A stretch of DNA of 64,000 nucleotides from Leptidea sinapis (taxonomy: Eukaryota; Arthropoda; Insecta; Lepidoptera; Pieridae), in NCBI RefSeq assembly GCF_905404315.1, contig NC_066279.1:384501-448500 (forward strand), read 5' to 3'. The position numbers and the translations under genes were made by a program. The notes under the pieces are model-generated. The model did no database searches, was not told the DNA's origin, and worked only from the letters and a program-made list of their open reading frames with translations. Numbering within the stretch: the first letter of the stretch is position 1; each line of letters opens with the position of its first letter. Shown piece after piece: positions 1 to 14,000 of this stretch.

Positions 1-318
1 CCAGCGCCGCAACCCAAGTTCGATACGCCTTTTTTTTTGCAGTGAGATGCTGCTTTAACTGACGCATCGGTACTACAGAGTTTGGTATAAAAATATCCAT
101 GCCCTGCAGTATCACATCGGCTACTGCAACGGCGCAGGCACTAGGATCATCCGAAGGGAAACAAACCTTGCCCCAATGGTAGGATGCAAAAAAGGAACGC
201 ATCCTATCCCAATCTGCTGACTTGTATTGCCAAACGCGGCGGGTCGCTGGTGGTCTGCGACGTTGGCGTCTTGCGACGTTGCTAACGTCAATAGACGCTT
301 CCCCGAAGCACAGGGCAC
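1..318 (-). mobile_element. LINE-A retrotransposon, 5'-side fragment
   Basis: This stretch closely matches 28320-28636, in the same orientation. On the minus strand it encodes the region just upstream of the reverse transcriptase (residues like DWDRMR, FFASYPWGK and CFPSDDPSACAVAEAD can be traced in the sister copy). It extends about 45 bases further 5' than the sister copy before similarity ends. Several bases are lost relative to the sister copy, so the frame is broken. It is a dead piece; the rest of the element lies left of the window. Confidence 0.75.
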
Positions 319-1644
319 GTTTCAAATAATATTAATAATAAAATAATAAAACTTTTATTTGGAACAATTTAACAAAGATAATACAAACGAGTCTTGTTTA
401 TCCAAAATTGTTTTCATCTATAAATTCAATTCCACCTATAGTAATAAGCTGAATACGCAAAAATGGTGGTATATTTTTAATAATGGCCCCCTTGCAGGTA
501 TCTGATGAAAATCTTTTATGCTACAAACAACAATGGCCAGACTCCGACACATTATTTTTCTGAAATAATTCAGAGGTTTTAAATTGAAAAATGGCTCTAA
601 GTCTGTTTTAATTTAATTTATATCACAAATACATTTCAAATAAGAGTACATTTCAAATACTTTGGATGTCGCGACCCACTGTGAAAGACATTTTTGTTGT
701 TACAAGTTTTGGAAAACTCCAGTATAAATCCGCAGACAATTTAATACGCAGTACAGCTGTGCTGTCAGCACTGACCTCTACTATATTAAAACACTGGACT
801 GGCGGTTGTCAAAGTACTTTTGTGCCTGTTTGATATTCGCCATTTTGGCACCGTTTGCTGTGTAGAGAGAGTCTGTGGTACTAAAACTAGTGATGACAAA
901 CTCTGCAAACATCGTTGGATGGTGGGAAACTATTTACAAAAAAAAATATGAGCTATATTACGTTGATTCTTGAAGTATAAATAAAACACGGAAAACGAAC
1001 GAAATTAATTTAAAATGCAAAAGTACTTCAGAGTATTGAACGTTCCTTCGCAGCCATTTGTATTATACGTCAAAATTTGTTCTCTGGACGCTCGCGAGTG
1101 ACACTTGAATACATATGGAACAGACAGCCCAGTGGTATTTATATAGGTTAGTAGCTGTCAGTAATATATCTCTACACTAACATAGAACACTAATAACACA
1201 TACGCACACATAATCCCTCTGAACTGAATCACTGAATCAACCAAAAAGATTATTCTCGAATGATGTCAAACAGTGTATAACAAACAAGAAAGATTAAACA
1301 GGTAAACAAGTTGTATATTATGTAACACTATGTCATACTAAACCTTAGTATGTGATTCATAAGGTTGAAGTTCCGCTACGAATCTCTACTATTGAATCTT
1401 ACGATTCCTGCAATAATTGGACGTGACATTTGTAGCAATAATATCGAATAATGGCGAATGTTTTATTTTGTCTTAAACCAATTCGACGCGTATTTCGCCT
1501 CGCTGAAGTATGGAACTAGAGACTCATTCTCGTTCCACTCATAACATTTAGCTAGTCCATGATATCTCAGTTGCACCGCTAACGAGTTGATTTTACATAA
1601 AGTACGAGAAAAGCAAAAGTGTGATTCAATTTTCTTTGTTTCAG
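319..1644 (+). other. Intron or upstream DNA of the laminin-G gene, no feature seen
   Basis: AT-rich DNA between the LINE-A fragment and the first recognised exon. The right end carries a good acceptor (TTTCTTTGTTTCAG ending at 1644). The upstream exon that must supply the first base of the split glycine codon was not found here, so the gene begins left of the window. I see no convincing coding sequence in this stretch. Confidence 0.5.
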
Positions 1645-2030
1645 GTGAATGTGCACCAACATTAGCCCCTTGGAAACCAAGAAATGAAGTCACCAGTGAA
1701 GCGATACCTCATAACGATATAGACCATGCAATTTACGATATAAACGATATAGTACACTTTGAAGACAATGATATCGTAATGAGAGACGTTACAGATCAGA
1801 ATCAGATCGATAACTCATTAAAATTCAATGATTTCAACAAAATATATTACGGTAATGTAAAAAAAGAAGAGGATGATGTTAATGATATAAATAATGATGT
1901 GAAACGTGAAGAGGTTAAGGAGATTAAAGATAATTGCGATTGCCAGCATGGAGGAGGCTGTGTCGAAGGAGTATGTCTATGTCCACTTGGGTACGCGGGC
2001 AAGAAATGTGAAATCACATTAGACTTAAAG
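1645..2030 (+). CDS. Laminin-G gene exon a: acidic spacer and EGF-like domain
   Basis: The acceptor CAG ends at 1644 and the donor AAG|GTATGT is at 2031. The exon enters in phase 1 (the upstream exon supplies one base of a Gly codon) and leaves in phase 0. The first 95 residues are rich in Asp, Asn and Glu (for example KKEEDDVNDINNDVKREE) and look disordered. The last part is a compact EGF-like domain with six cysteines and the motif CLCPLGYAGKKC. The ORF upstream of 1645 runs into intron and its methionine at 1587 is not the true start. Confidence 0.85.
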
Positions 2031-5000
2031 GTATGTTTTCTGTTATATTTAATTCAATTTCAAATATAGAGATATTTTAAAATTAAAGACCAAAAAGACA
2101 CCATCGAACAGACTCATAATAGTCATTAGATATAAAAAAAACTACGCTTAAAAAAACCGACTTCAAAAACTCAAAAGTATAAAATAACTTAATAGAGATT
2201 TAATTTAATACACCTCTTATGCAAATCTTATACCTTTAATATTAATAAAATACTATAATTTTTATATGCTAGCTATTTAAAGCCCTAGCTAGATAGGGAT
2301 TAAGTCGGTGCTTGCCCGCTTGGGTTGTTTGGTTCTAGACGAAGCCATCCCTCTCTAAGTCACGCGTGGCGAGTGTAGGTACCTGCTATTACATTACATG
2401 ACATTTATTATTCATTACATTTAGCTTGGACTTTAGCTATTACAAAGAATCACGACAATCGCCGTACACGTAAATCTCAGCGTAATCGGTGTACATACAT
2501 TAAAAAAATACTAATCGAATTGAGAACCTCCTCCTTTTCGAAACAAAAGCTGAGCCCCTTTTAGATCAAAGAATTGACTCGTGCTAAAGCGGGTGAGACA
2601 ATCATCAGTGCGGTAAGTCCCTACAACTGAAGCTCCGACTAAAAATAGTAAGCAAGAATCTCAAAAAACAAATTTTCGCTCTCGGCAAATTCTTCCTCCA
2701 AAAATTAACCAGTCGTAACGTAAATTAGGAATCTGAATGGGATGGATTCTGTGTGGGACTGTTTTAATTTTTTTCGCTTACTTGTCGGAATTGTATAGTA
2801 AGCCTCTGTTTGCGTTCGCATTAAGACGTTTTCAGCATTTCTTGAAGTACTTCCAGCACTTACTAATACAAAGATATTGCAAAAGCAAAACAGAGAGATG
2901 ATGATGATACTAACCTAATTTGGAAAATAATTTTGATGTAGCATTAAAAACCAATGAGTCGAGAACGTTTGCATGGGAAATTTCCTCTTAATAATGATGT
3001 TAACAGAACCTATGCTTAGTAATTTTATTGAATTATTCAATTTCTTTACAAAAACACAAGTAGACTAATGTATTTTATTCTAGCCAGCCGCTTAACATAA
3101 ATTTAGCCAATGAGAAGTGTCACCGCTTACAATTCCGCCACAATATTAAGGCCATTAAACAGGAATTATGAAACTCACTTCGTTTAATTATTCCGCCCAT
3201 AAAACGAATTATCCCCATTGTCTAAGACGTGTATTAATTGCGATTTCTCATTCTCTAAAGTAAATGGAATATCTTCTTTGTTTAAATTATGAAAATTTTT
3301 GTAATGTGGATAATAATTAAAGGTTCTGCGCAGGCCACCTAAAATTGTATAGTACTTATTATATTAAGTAGCCTAAGCAATTTCGTTATTCTATGACTTA
3401 AAAGATGAGCTGGGAGTTTATTATCAGTAATACACTAGTATATTGTCTGTGTTTCTCAGAGTGACTTTATCGATAGGGCGGACATCGATTTTGCACAAAT
3501 TTTACTTACGTAAAACTTAGCTAAGTTACACTCACCTTAGCATGGTCTTTGATTTCGTTTTTTTTTTGAAATTTTACAGCGGAAGCTATGCTGAGTTTAA
3601 GCTTAGACATCCTAATGCAAAAGTCAAGTCGCGTTTTATCACACTCAGCTAAAATTTACGTGAGTAAAGTCTGAGCAAAGTCTAAGTACGCTCTAACTCA
3701 TGATTGAGCTTTAGTCCAGATTATTGTCTATTTAGCCGCTCTCTATAAATGTTGTAAAAATAGTAATATTCAAAACTTTTAAACAAATTGTACAAGTAGC
3801 TTTGCTATTCATTTTCTTGGCTCAAAACAGCTTTTAAAAACGTAATAACCAGTTCAAGAGCTATTAGTGCAAGCGAACTCTTGAAATACACAAAAGTTTT
3901 AATGAGACCAATATATTTACTGCAAAAATTGCATTCTGTGTATCGTAAATGACCGTAGTCTGCAAAAATTTTAAACTACCCACATTATTATGATTTATTA
4001 ACTGTTTTGTTTATGTAGTATTGTGTTGTGTGGGAATTAAATAGTTTAAAAAATGTTAAAATGTTCTGCTTTGATGCTGAAATGGCTCTTAGGAACTTAG
4101 TTTGTATATTATGGAAAAGGAGGATAATCGAGCGTACGGGTTATCCGATGTTAAGTGATCACTGCTACCCAGAGGAATCACAAGAGCGGTAACGCAATTT
4201 GAGTGAAGTGCATTTTGTGAAATAACCATGTAGGAATCGTCCTGGAAATATTGAACTAGGAAGCCCATTCTACAATATGTTTGCACAGTGAGCTAAATTG
4301 AACGTATAATGCCGTGCGATGATAGGACATTCCGCATGTTAGTGACGTCATAGTGACTATCGCCAATCTAAAGTACTGTCTGCAATGTGACGCCTGCCTG
4401 CCAGCTGCAGCGGTTGGAATTACGTCAAGCATCCGAACACTTTTAATGTTAATCTTAATATATATAAATTACATGACACGTTGTTTGTCCGCGATGGACT
4501 CCTAAACTAAGGAACAGATTTAAATGGGGATTAGTTCATGGAGTGCAGTTAGGTACAACTTGAGAGATAGGATACTTTTTATTTCGATTTGGGACCCATA
4601 ATTATTTTTATTTCCAATATTTGTTTTGTATGGACATATTTTTTGTGAGAGAATTTATAGGATACTTTTTATTTCGATTTGGGACCCATAATTATTTTTA
4701 TTTCCAATATTTGTTTTGTATGGACATATTTTTTGTGAGAGAATTTATTGACGAACGGTTTGACAGTTCTGCTATGAAACAATTTCATTTAACAACAAGG
4801 AGCATACGTTATGAAATAATTCTTGATGTTATGAAATATTATTGACAATTCATAAAAAACAGTATTTTATTTATTATGTACAGGACAACTTCTGTCGAGT
4901 CAGCTAGTATATTATATATTATATTATTCTATACATATAAATATTTTAAAAGTAAGTTCTACACTTGTATTATTATAACATAACTAAAGTTGTGTGGATT

Positions 5001-8000
5001 TTTCGATGTAATAAATAAATTTTGCGTGGTGGGGTGGTCCACTAATCTTGCCATCCCAACTTCTCAAGATAGTATCAAACCTCTCAAGTCACCACGATCG
5101 TTGGAAGAGTCCTTAGAGTGACACACTCCCGCACTACAGAACTAAGAACATGAATCATTTTACGTAACCTTGGGCGTGTCAAGTTCACGAGCTTGCATTC
5201 TCTGCTTGGCTTCTTCCGCCTCCACCCACTCAGCTCCATCTAGTATTTAACATCCATCCCCATCTGTTTTACCTTATGAATGGTAAACTAGGTATGACAA
5301 AATAGTCACTTTTGGCAATTCGCCTATGGTATTTGTCTAGCATATTTTGAATAACAATTTTAAGGCAAATTGTTCATTGTAATGAGTTGCAATTTTGACC
5401 AGTCTTAAATTAAACTGTAACAAATGTATATCTTAGCTTACTGTTATATTTTTAAATAATCTAAGGATCTCATGAAATTGTCCATAAGATCTGATGCAAT
5501 GATCTTCCACCATTCATATTAGACTTCATAAAACACATTTGAATTGCCAATTTGTTTCATTACTGCAGATCTAAAACCTATATTCGCGGTGAAAAGAATC
5601 GACTAGATTAAAAACAATCGCTATAAATATTATATTCTTTAGTTCGTTTTTTGTGTAATGTTAAAATCTTACATTTCCAGGTTCCCAAGTTCAATGGATC
5701 GTCATATCTAAGATTACCAGGTCTAGGAAATACAGCCCAGTCATGGTTGGACATACAGGTAAAATTATTTTATTTATTCAGCACACAAACTACTACTACA
5801 CATAGCGTTGGGTGCTAGAGAATTGCTACAATTGGAATAATAAAAAGTAATAGAGTCCCGCTGAGTTTGTTGCTCTTCATCATGAGGCATACTCTTCCAA
5901 ATAAGGTGGGTAGAATAAAGGTTGATAGAATCTAACATTTAATTATTGATTTTTAAATCCTGTATGCAAATCCGAACATACACCGTTGTTACTATAAAAT
6001 TACCGATTGAAAAACTTGTGAGAAAAAATATTGAAAAACAGTTATCTCACAAAAATAGCAAATAATTAACAAATATAGTTCAATTCACAATCACATTCAT
6101 TATATATCGTAAGTTACCTGCCCCGCGTTCATAACCACTATTGAATTCTTATATTTTTGTACACTTCCATTAGTAAGCACATTCTTATTTTCTACACCAA
6201 AAAAACCTGACTTACTTACGATCTCCTGACTGCCCGAACAATGTTTTTTTTTATAAAAATAAGGGACGAGACGAGGAGGATGTTCAGCTGATGGTATTTG
6301 ATATCTCATTTGCCCAGTGATTTCACTAGCTACGGCGCCCGTGAAGCAGTAATGTTTACACATAATGCTTCACGGCAGATGTAGGCGCCGTTGTGGTCCC
6401 CATAATCTAGCCGGCATCCTGTGAAAAGGAGCCTCCCACTGTTGGGTTTTGGTAATTTAAAACTAGTTGAAAATGATGTGTGTGCGAACTAGAAAAGGGC
6501 CACGGTTACAAATTCTTAATGACTATTTGCTTGAGAAACAAACAGGTGTAAACAAACAAAACAGTTGAATACGTTTAGTTTTCTCCTGCCATGAAATTTA
6601 TTATCGAATTAGTCCTTTCATATTAATTAATTAATTTTAAAAATGCTTATTATCTTGTGAATGGCAGTACGTGAAAATTTTGTAGGTAATAATAGTAGCT
6701 TAGTCATAAACTACATACATATTATCAAACAATAGGAAAATAAATACCGTTTAGTTATTCATGCGCTGACAGCGTAGTATATATAGATATTTAGCACAAC
6801 AACACAAAGGAATTCATTAGTTTTTGCATTTTTTACACAAATAGTGACACAGATTACGTTTGATTCCATGTCCCAATTTGCACTAGTTAACTCCAAATCA
6901 TTAGCTAAATTGGACGTAGTTTCTGCAAAACGTTCCAAGCCACAAACATCACATTTTGAGGAATTCGTGTTTAAAGTTTAATAAATATTAGTGTATTCCA
7001 TACATGTGGGTTGGGCTAGTAAGTTATGATGTCATTCAAAGAGTGACAGTAGGGCTGCCATTTTTTGTCAGTCCGTTAATATGAATCACGTGACCAGTTT
7101 TGTGTTCTTAACTCGATTTCGATATGATTGTGGTTTGGAGCGTTTTTTTAGAATTACGTCCAATTTAGAAAACTATTTTATCCTATCCTCAATTCAACGA
7201 AATTCAGGTTACAGCTTGTAACCGGTATTAATACTGAGTTTATTATTTATTTTACTCGTTGTATTTTAATTTACCACAAATAGGTCTCTGTTTGTGAACT
7301 CTACTGCAATAAGTACACTTGTTCAATGCTGGGTTGGAGTTAAAAGTTTTAATTAACAATAGTCTCATTCCGGTTCTACTTGCTACAAACTTTTAGCGTT
7401 TGTACGCTTTTGTACAAGTAATTAATAATTTTGTGGCAGTTAAGTAGTGTGGTTAACGAAAGTAGGGGTTAAAATGCGTTAAAAGCTTCGGGGTTCTTGT
7501 TAATTACAGAAGTTAATTATTAATTTTCCTGAATTCGTCATGATTACTAAAGTGTCATTGTTTGTGGTTGAGATGGACGTTTAAAAGCAATATTTCAACT
7601 TTCGCTTTTGAATAAAAATATTTCTTTTAAATTACTAAATCTTTTGTTTATGAAAATGAGAGACAAGACGAGCAGGACCTTCAGGTGATGGTAATTGATA
7701 CTGCCCTGCCCATTACAATGCAGTACCGCTCAAGATTCTTAAAAAACCCAAATATTCTGAGCACTACAATTGCGCTCGTCACTTTGAGACATATGATGTC
7801 AAATCTTGTATGCCCAGTAATTTCACTATGGCGTCCTTCAGACCGAAACACAATAGTGCTTACACATTACTGCTACACGGTAGAAATAGGCGCAGTTGTG
7901 GTACTCATAATCTAGCCGGCATCCTGTGCAAAGGAGCTTCCTACTGGTAAATTATTTAAATGTCATTGTTTGTGAGATGAGATGGACGTTCCATTGCAAA

Positions 8001-11000
8001 TGGCGAAAGGAGCGATATCTAGTCCAAGCGTCAAACTCAAACTGAAAGTTAAATAAACTTTATTCATCTTTCGCTTTTGAATCATCACTATAAATATTTC
8101 TTTTAAATTATTGAATCTACCATATATTCGGAAAAAGTAGATCTCGTGAGAAGAACATACAAGAAATTCTACGGCGATTTTTTTCAATCAAACAGAATAT
8201 TTTACAATGGCTGTAATATACATCACAAATTAGTTTGTAAGGTGCTGCATGTATGAATGGTGTTCAAAGTTAGAAGCGTTTTAAATTATATATTTCTCTA
8301 TAAAGAATAAGCTGTATAAATAAAAATTAACGTACATTAGATGCATCAACCTGCAGAACTTGAATTCATTGATTGTGTAAGGATGCTTGGTGAACATGAT
8401 GATCGTGAATACTGTCATAATAATTAGTAATCGCATCCAAATATAATGACTTATTTTATTAACTACACTAACAGTACCCGCTTAGGAATACTGCCCATTC
8501 GAACATCCTATATATTTTTATATACGTTTATAAAATTGAACCTCTTAAGTCGTTCCTAATAACCCTATTTGTCGTATCACCGCTTTTCAAGAACACTCCA
8601 CTTGATGCCTCATTTAAAGTCAAAGTCAATCAAACTTTATTCAATTAGGCTTCAACTAAGCACCTTTGAAGCACCATTAAAAATATTAAAGTAATTTGAA
8701 TTACTGTAGAGCTTTTAGGATCGGAATAATCTTCTTCTGGTACCATTACCCTGAGAGAAGTTGTCGATCATTTCTCTATACGAATTCAAATTCAAATATT
8801 TTTATTCAAACTAGGATGTGATATCACTTATTGAAAGTCAAAAACTACCACCAATTCTAAAAAGAATGCCTCAGACCTGAGAAGAATAGGCGCAACAAAC
8901 TCGGCGGGCTTTTTTTGTAATATTGTAATTGTAAGTAATATTGTACAATTAAACTTATTATTTAATAGTCTGAGGGCGGTCGCTCCATTCCAAATCTGAA
9001 TCATTAAGAATGTCATTTATATTATAGTAACCTCAACCACCAATACGTCCTTTAACAATTCTTTTGAATATCGTAATACTTATGTTTTGAAAATTTTCTG
9101 GGATTTTGTTGTAAAAGCATATACATCGCCCCACAAAAGACTTACTAACTCGACTAAGGTAGTAGTAGGTAAGTAGTTATAGGGCATAACAAGTTTTTGT
9201 TTATTCCTCGTGTTAACATTATAATTGTATAGTATAGTTTGAGTATGTTTGTTGCATAATTTTACATATTATATTCTAATTGAAATGATTTGTAATTCGA
9301 TGGAAATGTAAACCTTTATATAAAAGAGTGGCAATGAGTTTCTTGCTACTTCTTCTCATTAGCTCAACCCTTTACGAAGTAGTGGTGGATTCAATAAGGA
9401 AAATATTGTTTTTGACATTCATAAGTGTCATTTCCGTGACCTTCATGAATAAAGTTATTATGAAATGATTTGATTTGATAATTGTCACAGACCTAGGTTA
9501 TAAATAGCGCGAATTGCTCTCTTCTGCAGCACAAAGATGGTATTCATATCGGCTACACTGCCACATAACATTGCAATTAAGCTTGACACGCCACAAACTT
9601 CAATATCATCCTCACCATCTGATTGTGAGATATTCCTCCACACTGCAGTTTTCAAGGACCTTTCTGCCACGTATAAACTAGTTGCAGGAGAATTTATTCA
9701 CACGAAATACTCATAGATTAAAGTGATTTCACATTTAAATAATTTTAGATTAGGACCTATAGAACTTCAAGCAGAGAACTTACTCCCAATTTAAAGCCGG
9801 CAACACTTCTCTTTACCCCTGGTGTTGCTGATGTCCATGGGCGGCTTACTCACTATTACCCAGCACGTAAACCTCTAGCCCGTTTGCTCCTTATAAAAAA
9901 TATTGTAAATAAACAAGAACCATATTTTCCAGATAACAATGAAACCCTCAAACGGCGACGGATTACTTCTCTACGATGCTGAACAGAGGACTGATGAAGG
10001 TGACTTCTTCTCTCTGCATTTGAGAGACTACTTCGTAGAGTTCGCTTTCGACCTGGGCTCAGGAATTGCTCTCGTCAGGTAAATCGCGTGTGTGTGTGAG
10101 AGTGGTTTGTTGAGTGAAAACTTCCTTAGTGTCACTTTTTTGTGGGAATTGTATAGGATTGAACTGTCACGCTTGCCGATGTAACGCTCTTTCGGATTAA
10201 ATCGCCTTGATTTTATACACTACAAATATAATATTTTCTTATGAGCGCTAGGTACGGTCACAGCGTCACAGGTGACTTATATATTACCAGCAACAAGGTA
10301 GTGATTTAGTATTAATCTAAACAGCGAGTGATAAACAACGCGTAAATAATGTACCTATTTCACTCTATCTAACTGCGAAATCTGTTCCACAACTTGAAAC
10401 TACATACCAATCAGAATGTTACATTTCGTCGGTATTTTTTTAACTAAACTGCTGCGATCATTTTTCACTATGATATTCTTAATTAATTTGTATTGCTGTC
10501 ATTTTGCACACGATTGCTGCAAAAGTCTCGCAATATCCGGAGCGTTGTAAGCCTAAGTAGCAATTAAATGTATGTATATAAGGCGACAGTCGCCGCACTT
10601 CTTCTGTTATTTAGATTTCTATGGGTATTTCGACCGTATTGGAAAATATCGACTTGATGCTAAGAATCATTATCAGCTGTGTTATTAATAAACGGGAAGT
10701 AAAGTTATTCCAAGATTAAAACTTTTTGTCTTCATCTTACCATTGTCACTACAGAATTACATGACAGATAGAAGTAATTTTAAGCTTGTAGTAACTTTAC
10801 ACTGCGTTTATTAATAAGACCGTATGTTTTTTGCAAGCTTGGAGCAAAACCCTGTTCATAAAACATTAGTTCTGTAGAAAAGCCGCTCATCGTACATAGA
10901 GAAACATAGGGTTTAACATTAAAGGGTTCTATTTTTTATTACAAGTTCTCTAATATAAGAAAATACATTTCAGATCAGCATACCCTCTGAAGCAGAACGA

Positions 11001-14000
11001 ATGGCATCACATAACAGTCATCAGATCAGGTCGTCGCGCCTCATTACGAGTGAAGCAGCAGTCTGACACGACATACGATAAGACACACGAGACGACACGA
11101 TCCGTGACGTCCAAAGGAGCGGCTCGGTATCTGCAACTGCATCAGCCGATGATGTTGGGTGGAGCACCCAGTCCTTTACCAGCAAGATTAGCTTTGAAGT
11201 CCTCGTTTAGTGGATGTGTTAGTCAGGTCTGTATAACCTCATAGCTGTATCAATAACTTAAGTATTTAGAAGTCAATAAAACGAATGTTATCTAATTTTC
11301 ATGTTCTTGGTATCTTTTAAGTCCGTTGAGGGCCTCACTATTAAGTTTTGATGTACAGTCAAGCCCATTCATTCCTTACCCATTTTGACGGAGTTGTTAA
11401 AAAAATGTAATGCGATATTTTGTTGGTCATATAGGATTTATTTTTTGTTTCTATAATTCATTCTCTAATTGTATCTGTATTCTATAATTCAAGCCCAATC
11501 CTTTGAAGCACTTCTTGAGGTGGTTGTGAAATATCACATATAATCTGCTATCTTGTGGTGACCCTTGTGGAACCCCTATATAGAGAGCAGTCCTAGGAAA
11601 TATCCTGCCATTCGTATCGATTTTTGGGATTCTATTGCTTGAATATTAATAAGAAGATCGAGCGTAGTTTATTTTATGCCACAGTGACACAGCTTCCCGA
11701 CCAGCCTTGAATGTCGAACACTATCAAAAGCTTTAGGTAAATCACAGATGATATCAAATGATTCCTCCCAGGCATCAACAACATTCTTATTTAGCTCAAT
11801 CTGTAGTTGAACGTCCTCTTTAAAAACCAAACGGTTTCATATAGGGTCACTAATTATTAGTATCAAAGTAAGATAGCAGGTTAAAACTTTTTTTCAAAAA
11901 TTTTACTAAGGGTTTTGTCAACAAAACCGAAACAGGTTTAAAGAGTTTTTTGATCTATTAATATATTAATTTAATTCAATTGTCCCTACAAATAAAATTC
12001 CTAAATATCTGATCGTTCTGTGAACAGGAATGGGGTTAAATTTTTATTACTGAATTTGAATAACTCGAAAACTAACAGGGAATTCAATAAAACCGTGTAA
12101 AAATCAAAGTTCATACTTATTTCCACTGCAAAAGCGTTTCAATTATAATGTTGCATTTTGGTTTTAAGGACGTGAGATTTTTTCATCTTGAGCCTTAGAG
12201 TGTCGTTATATATTATATTATACAGGAAGGACCAAAAGTCCGTTTATAATTGGAATGATGATTACAAAAAACTAACAACAGTAGATCAAAATTGTTTATT
12301 GTTTTCGATAGTAAACAAAAGGGGAATTTATTTCTTAAAAATCACATCATCCATATGCAATCCTTCATTATTCTGGCATTGCTGCAATCTAGAGCGGAAA
12401 TTTTCGATAACAGCTTTACATGTTTCTGTTTAGATGTTTTAGATTTCTGTGCGAATACGATCCTTTAATTCGTCAAGAGTTACTGGGTTGGTTGGCTGGA
12501 ATGCAGGGGTTTTTGATCACCATGACATAGTGTCACTCCAATTACGACAATTTTGTCTATTAACATGCCCATTTAGATGAAAGTGTGCCGCGTTGAGAAA
12601 AAAATGTTTGTAAAACTGGTGAATCGCTCTACCATTTCGTTCGCAAATTGCAACCTAGTGGCATGGTCCTGAGGCCTTAATTCCTGCACGATTTGGATTT
12701 TATAGGAATGTAGACTAAAATCTTTCTTGAGAATGCGGTTTAATACATCATTATCTTGGCACGTTAAGGACAGCAGACCGCTTTCGAGTTGAAAGTCCAG
12801 GTTGGTCACGAACTGACGATTTTACTCGCTCCACGTTTTCGGGTCCCTCGACCCATTTTTTAATTAACACACCTGATGGAGCTTGATTTTTGTGTCGTAT
12901 CTTGTAATGATTGCAAAACTTTCGTTGAGATAAGGTCGCAAAATCGTTGTTTCGATAGTACTAGCGTACACAAAACGCACGTTAACTACCGCTGAACGAC
13001 GCCATGGTACTAAATTCCCATTGGCCGCTCTTGCAATGCGTAACCCCTCCACCCCCCTCCGCCGCCACTGCTAGACGCGGCAACCGATTCAAATTAACTC
13101 AAAAACAAATGAACGTACGGGCTAGCTGGAGGTGGTGGTTGCAATACCAGAGGAATGCCACATTTATCATCTACATAGATGGATAATTTCTTATACCAAT
13201 AATGAAGATCACCACAAATCAATACCTAATTTTATATTAAATCAAGTTCGTTGGTATAAATCAGGTCAAACATATCTTTGGGATGTCCTTGTGTTTAATT
13301 AATATTTGAATAAACACAAGTAAATGAATATTGTTTAAAATTTACAGTTAATAATCAACGATGCAGAATTGTCTGTAGTGTCGTCTGCTCTGGGCGGAGT
13401 GAATGTTGACAATTGTGAGGAGATACACAATACTACGTGCAGGTAAGTTGAGTTCATTGACCGCAACCGGCGTTGTCAAGTACGGTTTCAAACAAATATG
13501 GTTGAATAGTCGAGCAGATCTATTTTCGCGATTGGTCATTCTTTTTCGAACAATAAATAGCAGATTTGTGACTCTTAAAATACTATATTTCCAGAATATA
13601 TTTAGATCCAAAATATATTGTTATAATATTTTAGTACCTATTCTATTCATTGTTGTTAGAATCACGTCGATTCATATGCAATTTTTCAAAGGTTTAATTT
13701 AAAAATGGTTAGCGAAGTTCTATTATTTTTCTGATTGATAGTGATGCCTCGTGATCATAAAATAAAAAAATATGAATAATTTGAACTGATATTTTTCAGA
13801 GACTCGCTTTGCATTGAAAAGCTCCAACCCATCTCATTCTACCCTCAAAACATATCAGAAAACGAAATACACCACTCTATAGTAGCGAAGAAGGGCTTAA
13901 AACTGAAATACCACAAAACGAAATCGAAGAAGCACATAGAAAAGTACAAGAGGAAAAAGTTGAATAAGAAATTCGATTATTTACGAAGCAATGAAGTGAT

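Larger units (their letters stand above)
2031..5680 (+). other. Intron 1 (3.6 kb) with repeat fragments
   Basis: GT at 2031 and AG at 5680. It holds a dispersed repeat near 2517-2800, a MITE-like element (3501-3670), a LINE-A-like 3' fragment (4105-4290) and a Helitron-like element with an internal duplication (4449-4911). The rest is AT-rich with nothing recognised. Confidence 0.7.
5759..9932 (+). other. Intron 2 (4.2 kb) with several transposable-element copies
   Basis: It contains SINE-1 copies (6244-6442, 7648-7947), a LINE-A scrap (8558-8617), a LINE 3' end (8617-8775), LINE-B pieces (8782-9229, 9485-9600), LINE-D (9232-9482) and LINE-E (9785-9895). The stretches 6443-7647 and 7948-8557 show nothing recognisable; the latter repeats a short piece of the sequence near 7560-7630. 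Confidence 0.7.
11227..13347 (+). other. Intron 4 (2.1 kb) with a LINE relic and a transposase relic
   Basis: AG ends at 13347. It contains a degenerate minus-strand reverse transcriptase piece (11490-11830) and a Tc1/mariner-superfamily relic (12296-13060). The parts 11281-11489 and 11831-12295 show nothing recognisable. Confidence 0.6.

Noticed and set aside
1587..1644. Methionine at 1587 as the start of the EGF/laminin-G protein
   Set aside because: A strong acceptor at 1644 and the lack of a signal peptide show that this is an internal exon.
13403..13702. 99-codon + strand ORF
   Set aside because: It overlaps exon e in a different frame and continues through the intron; no recognisable feature.
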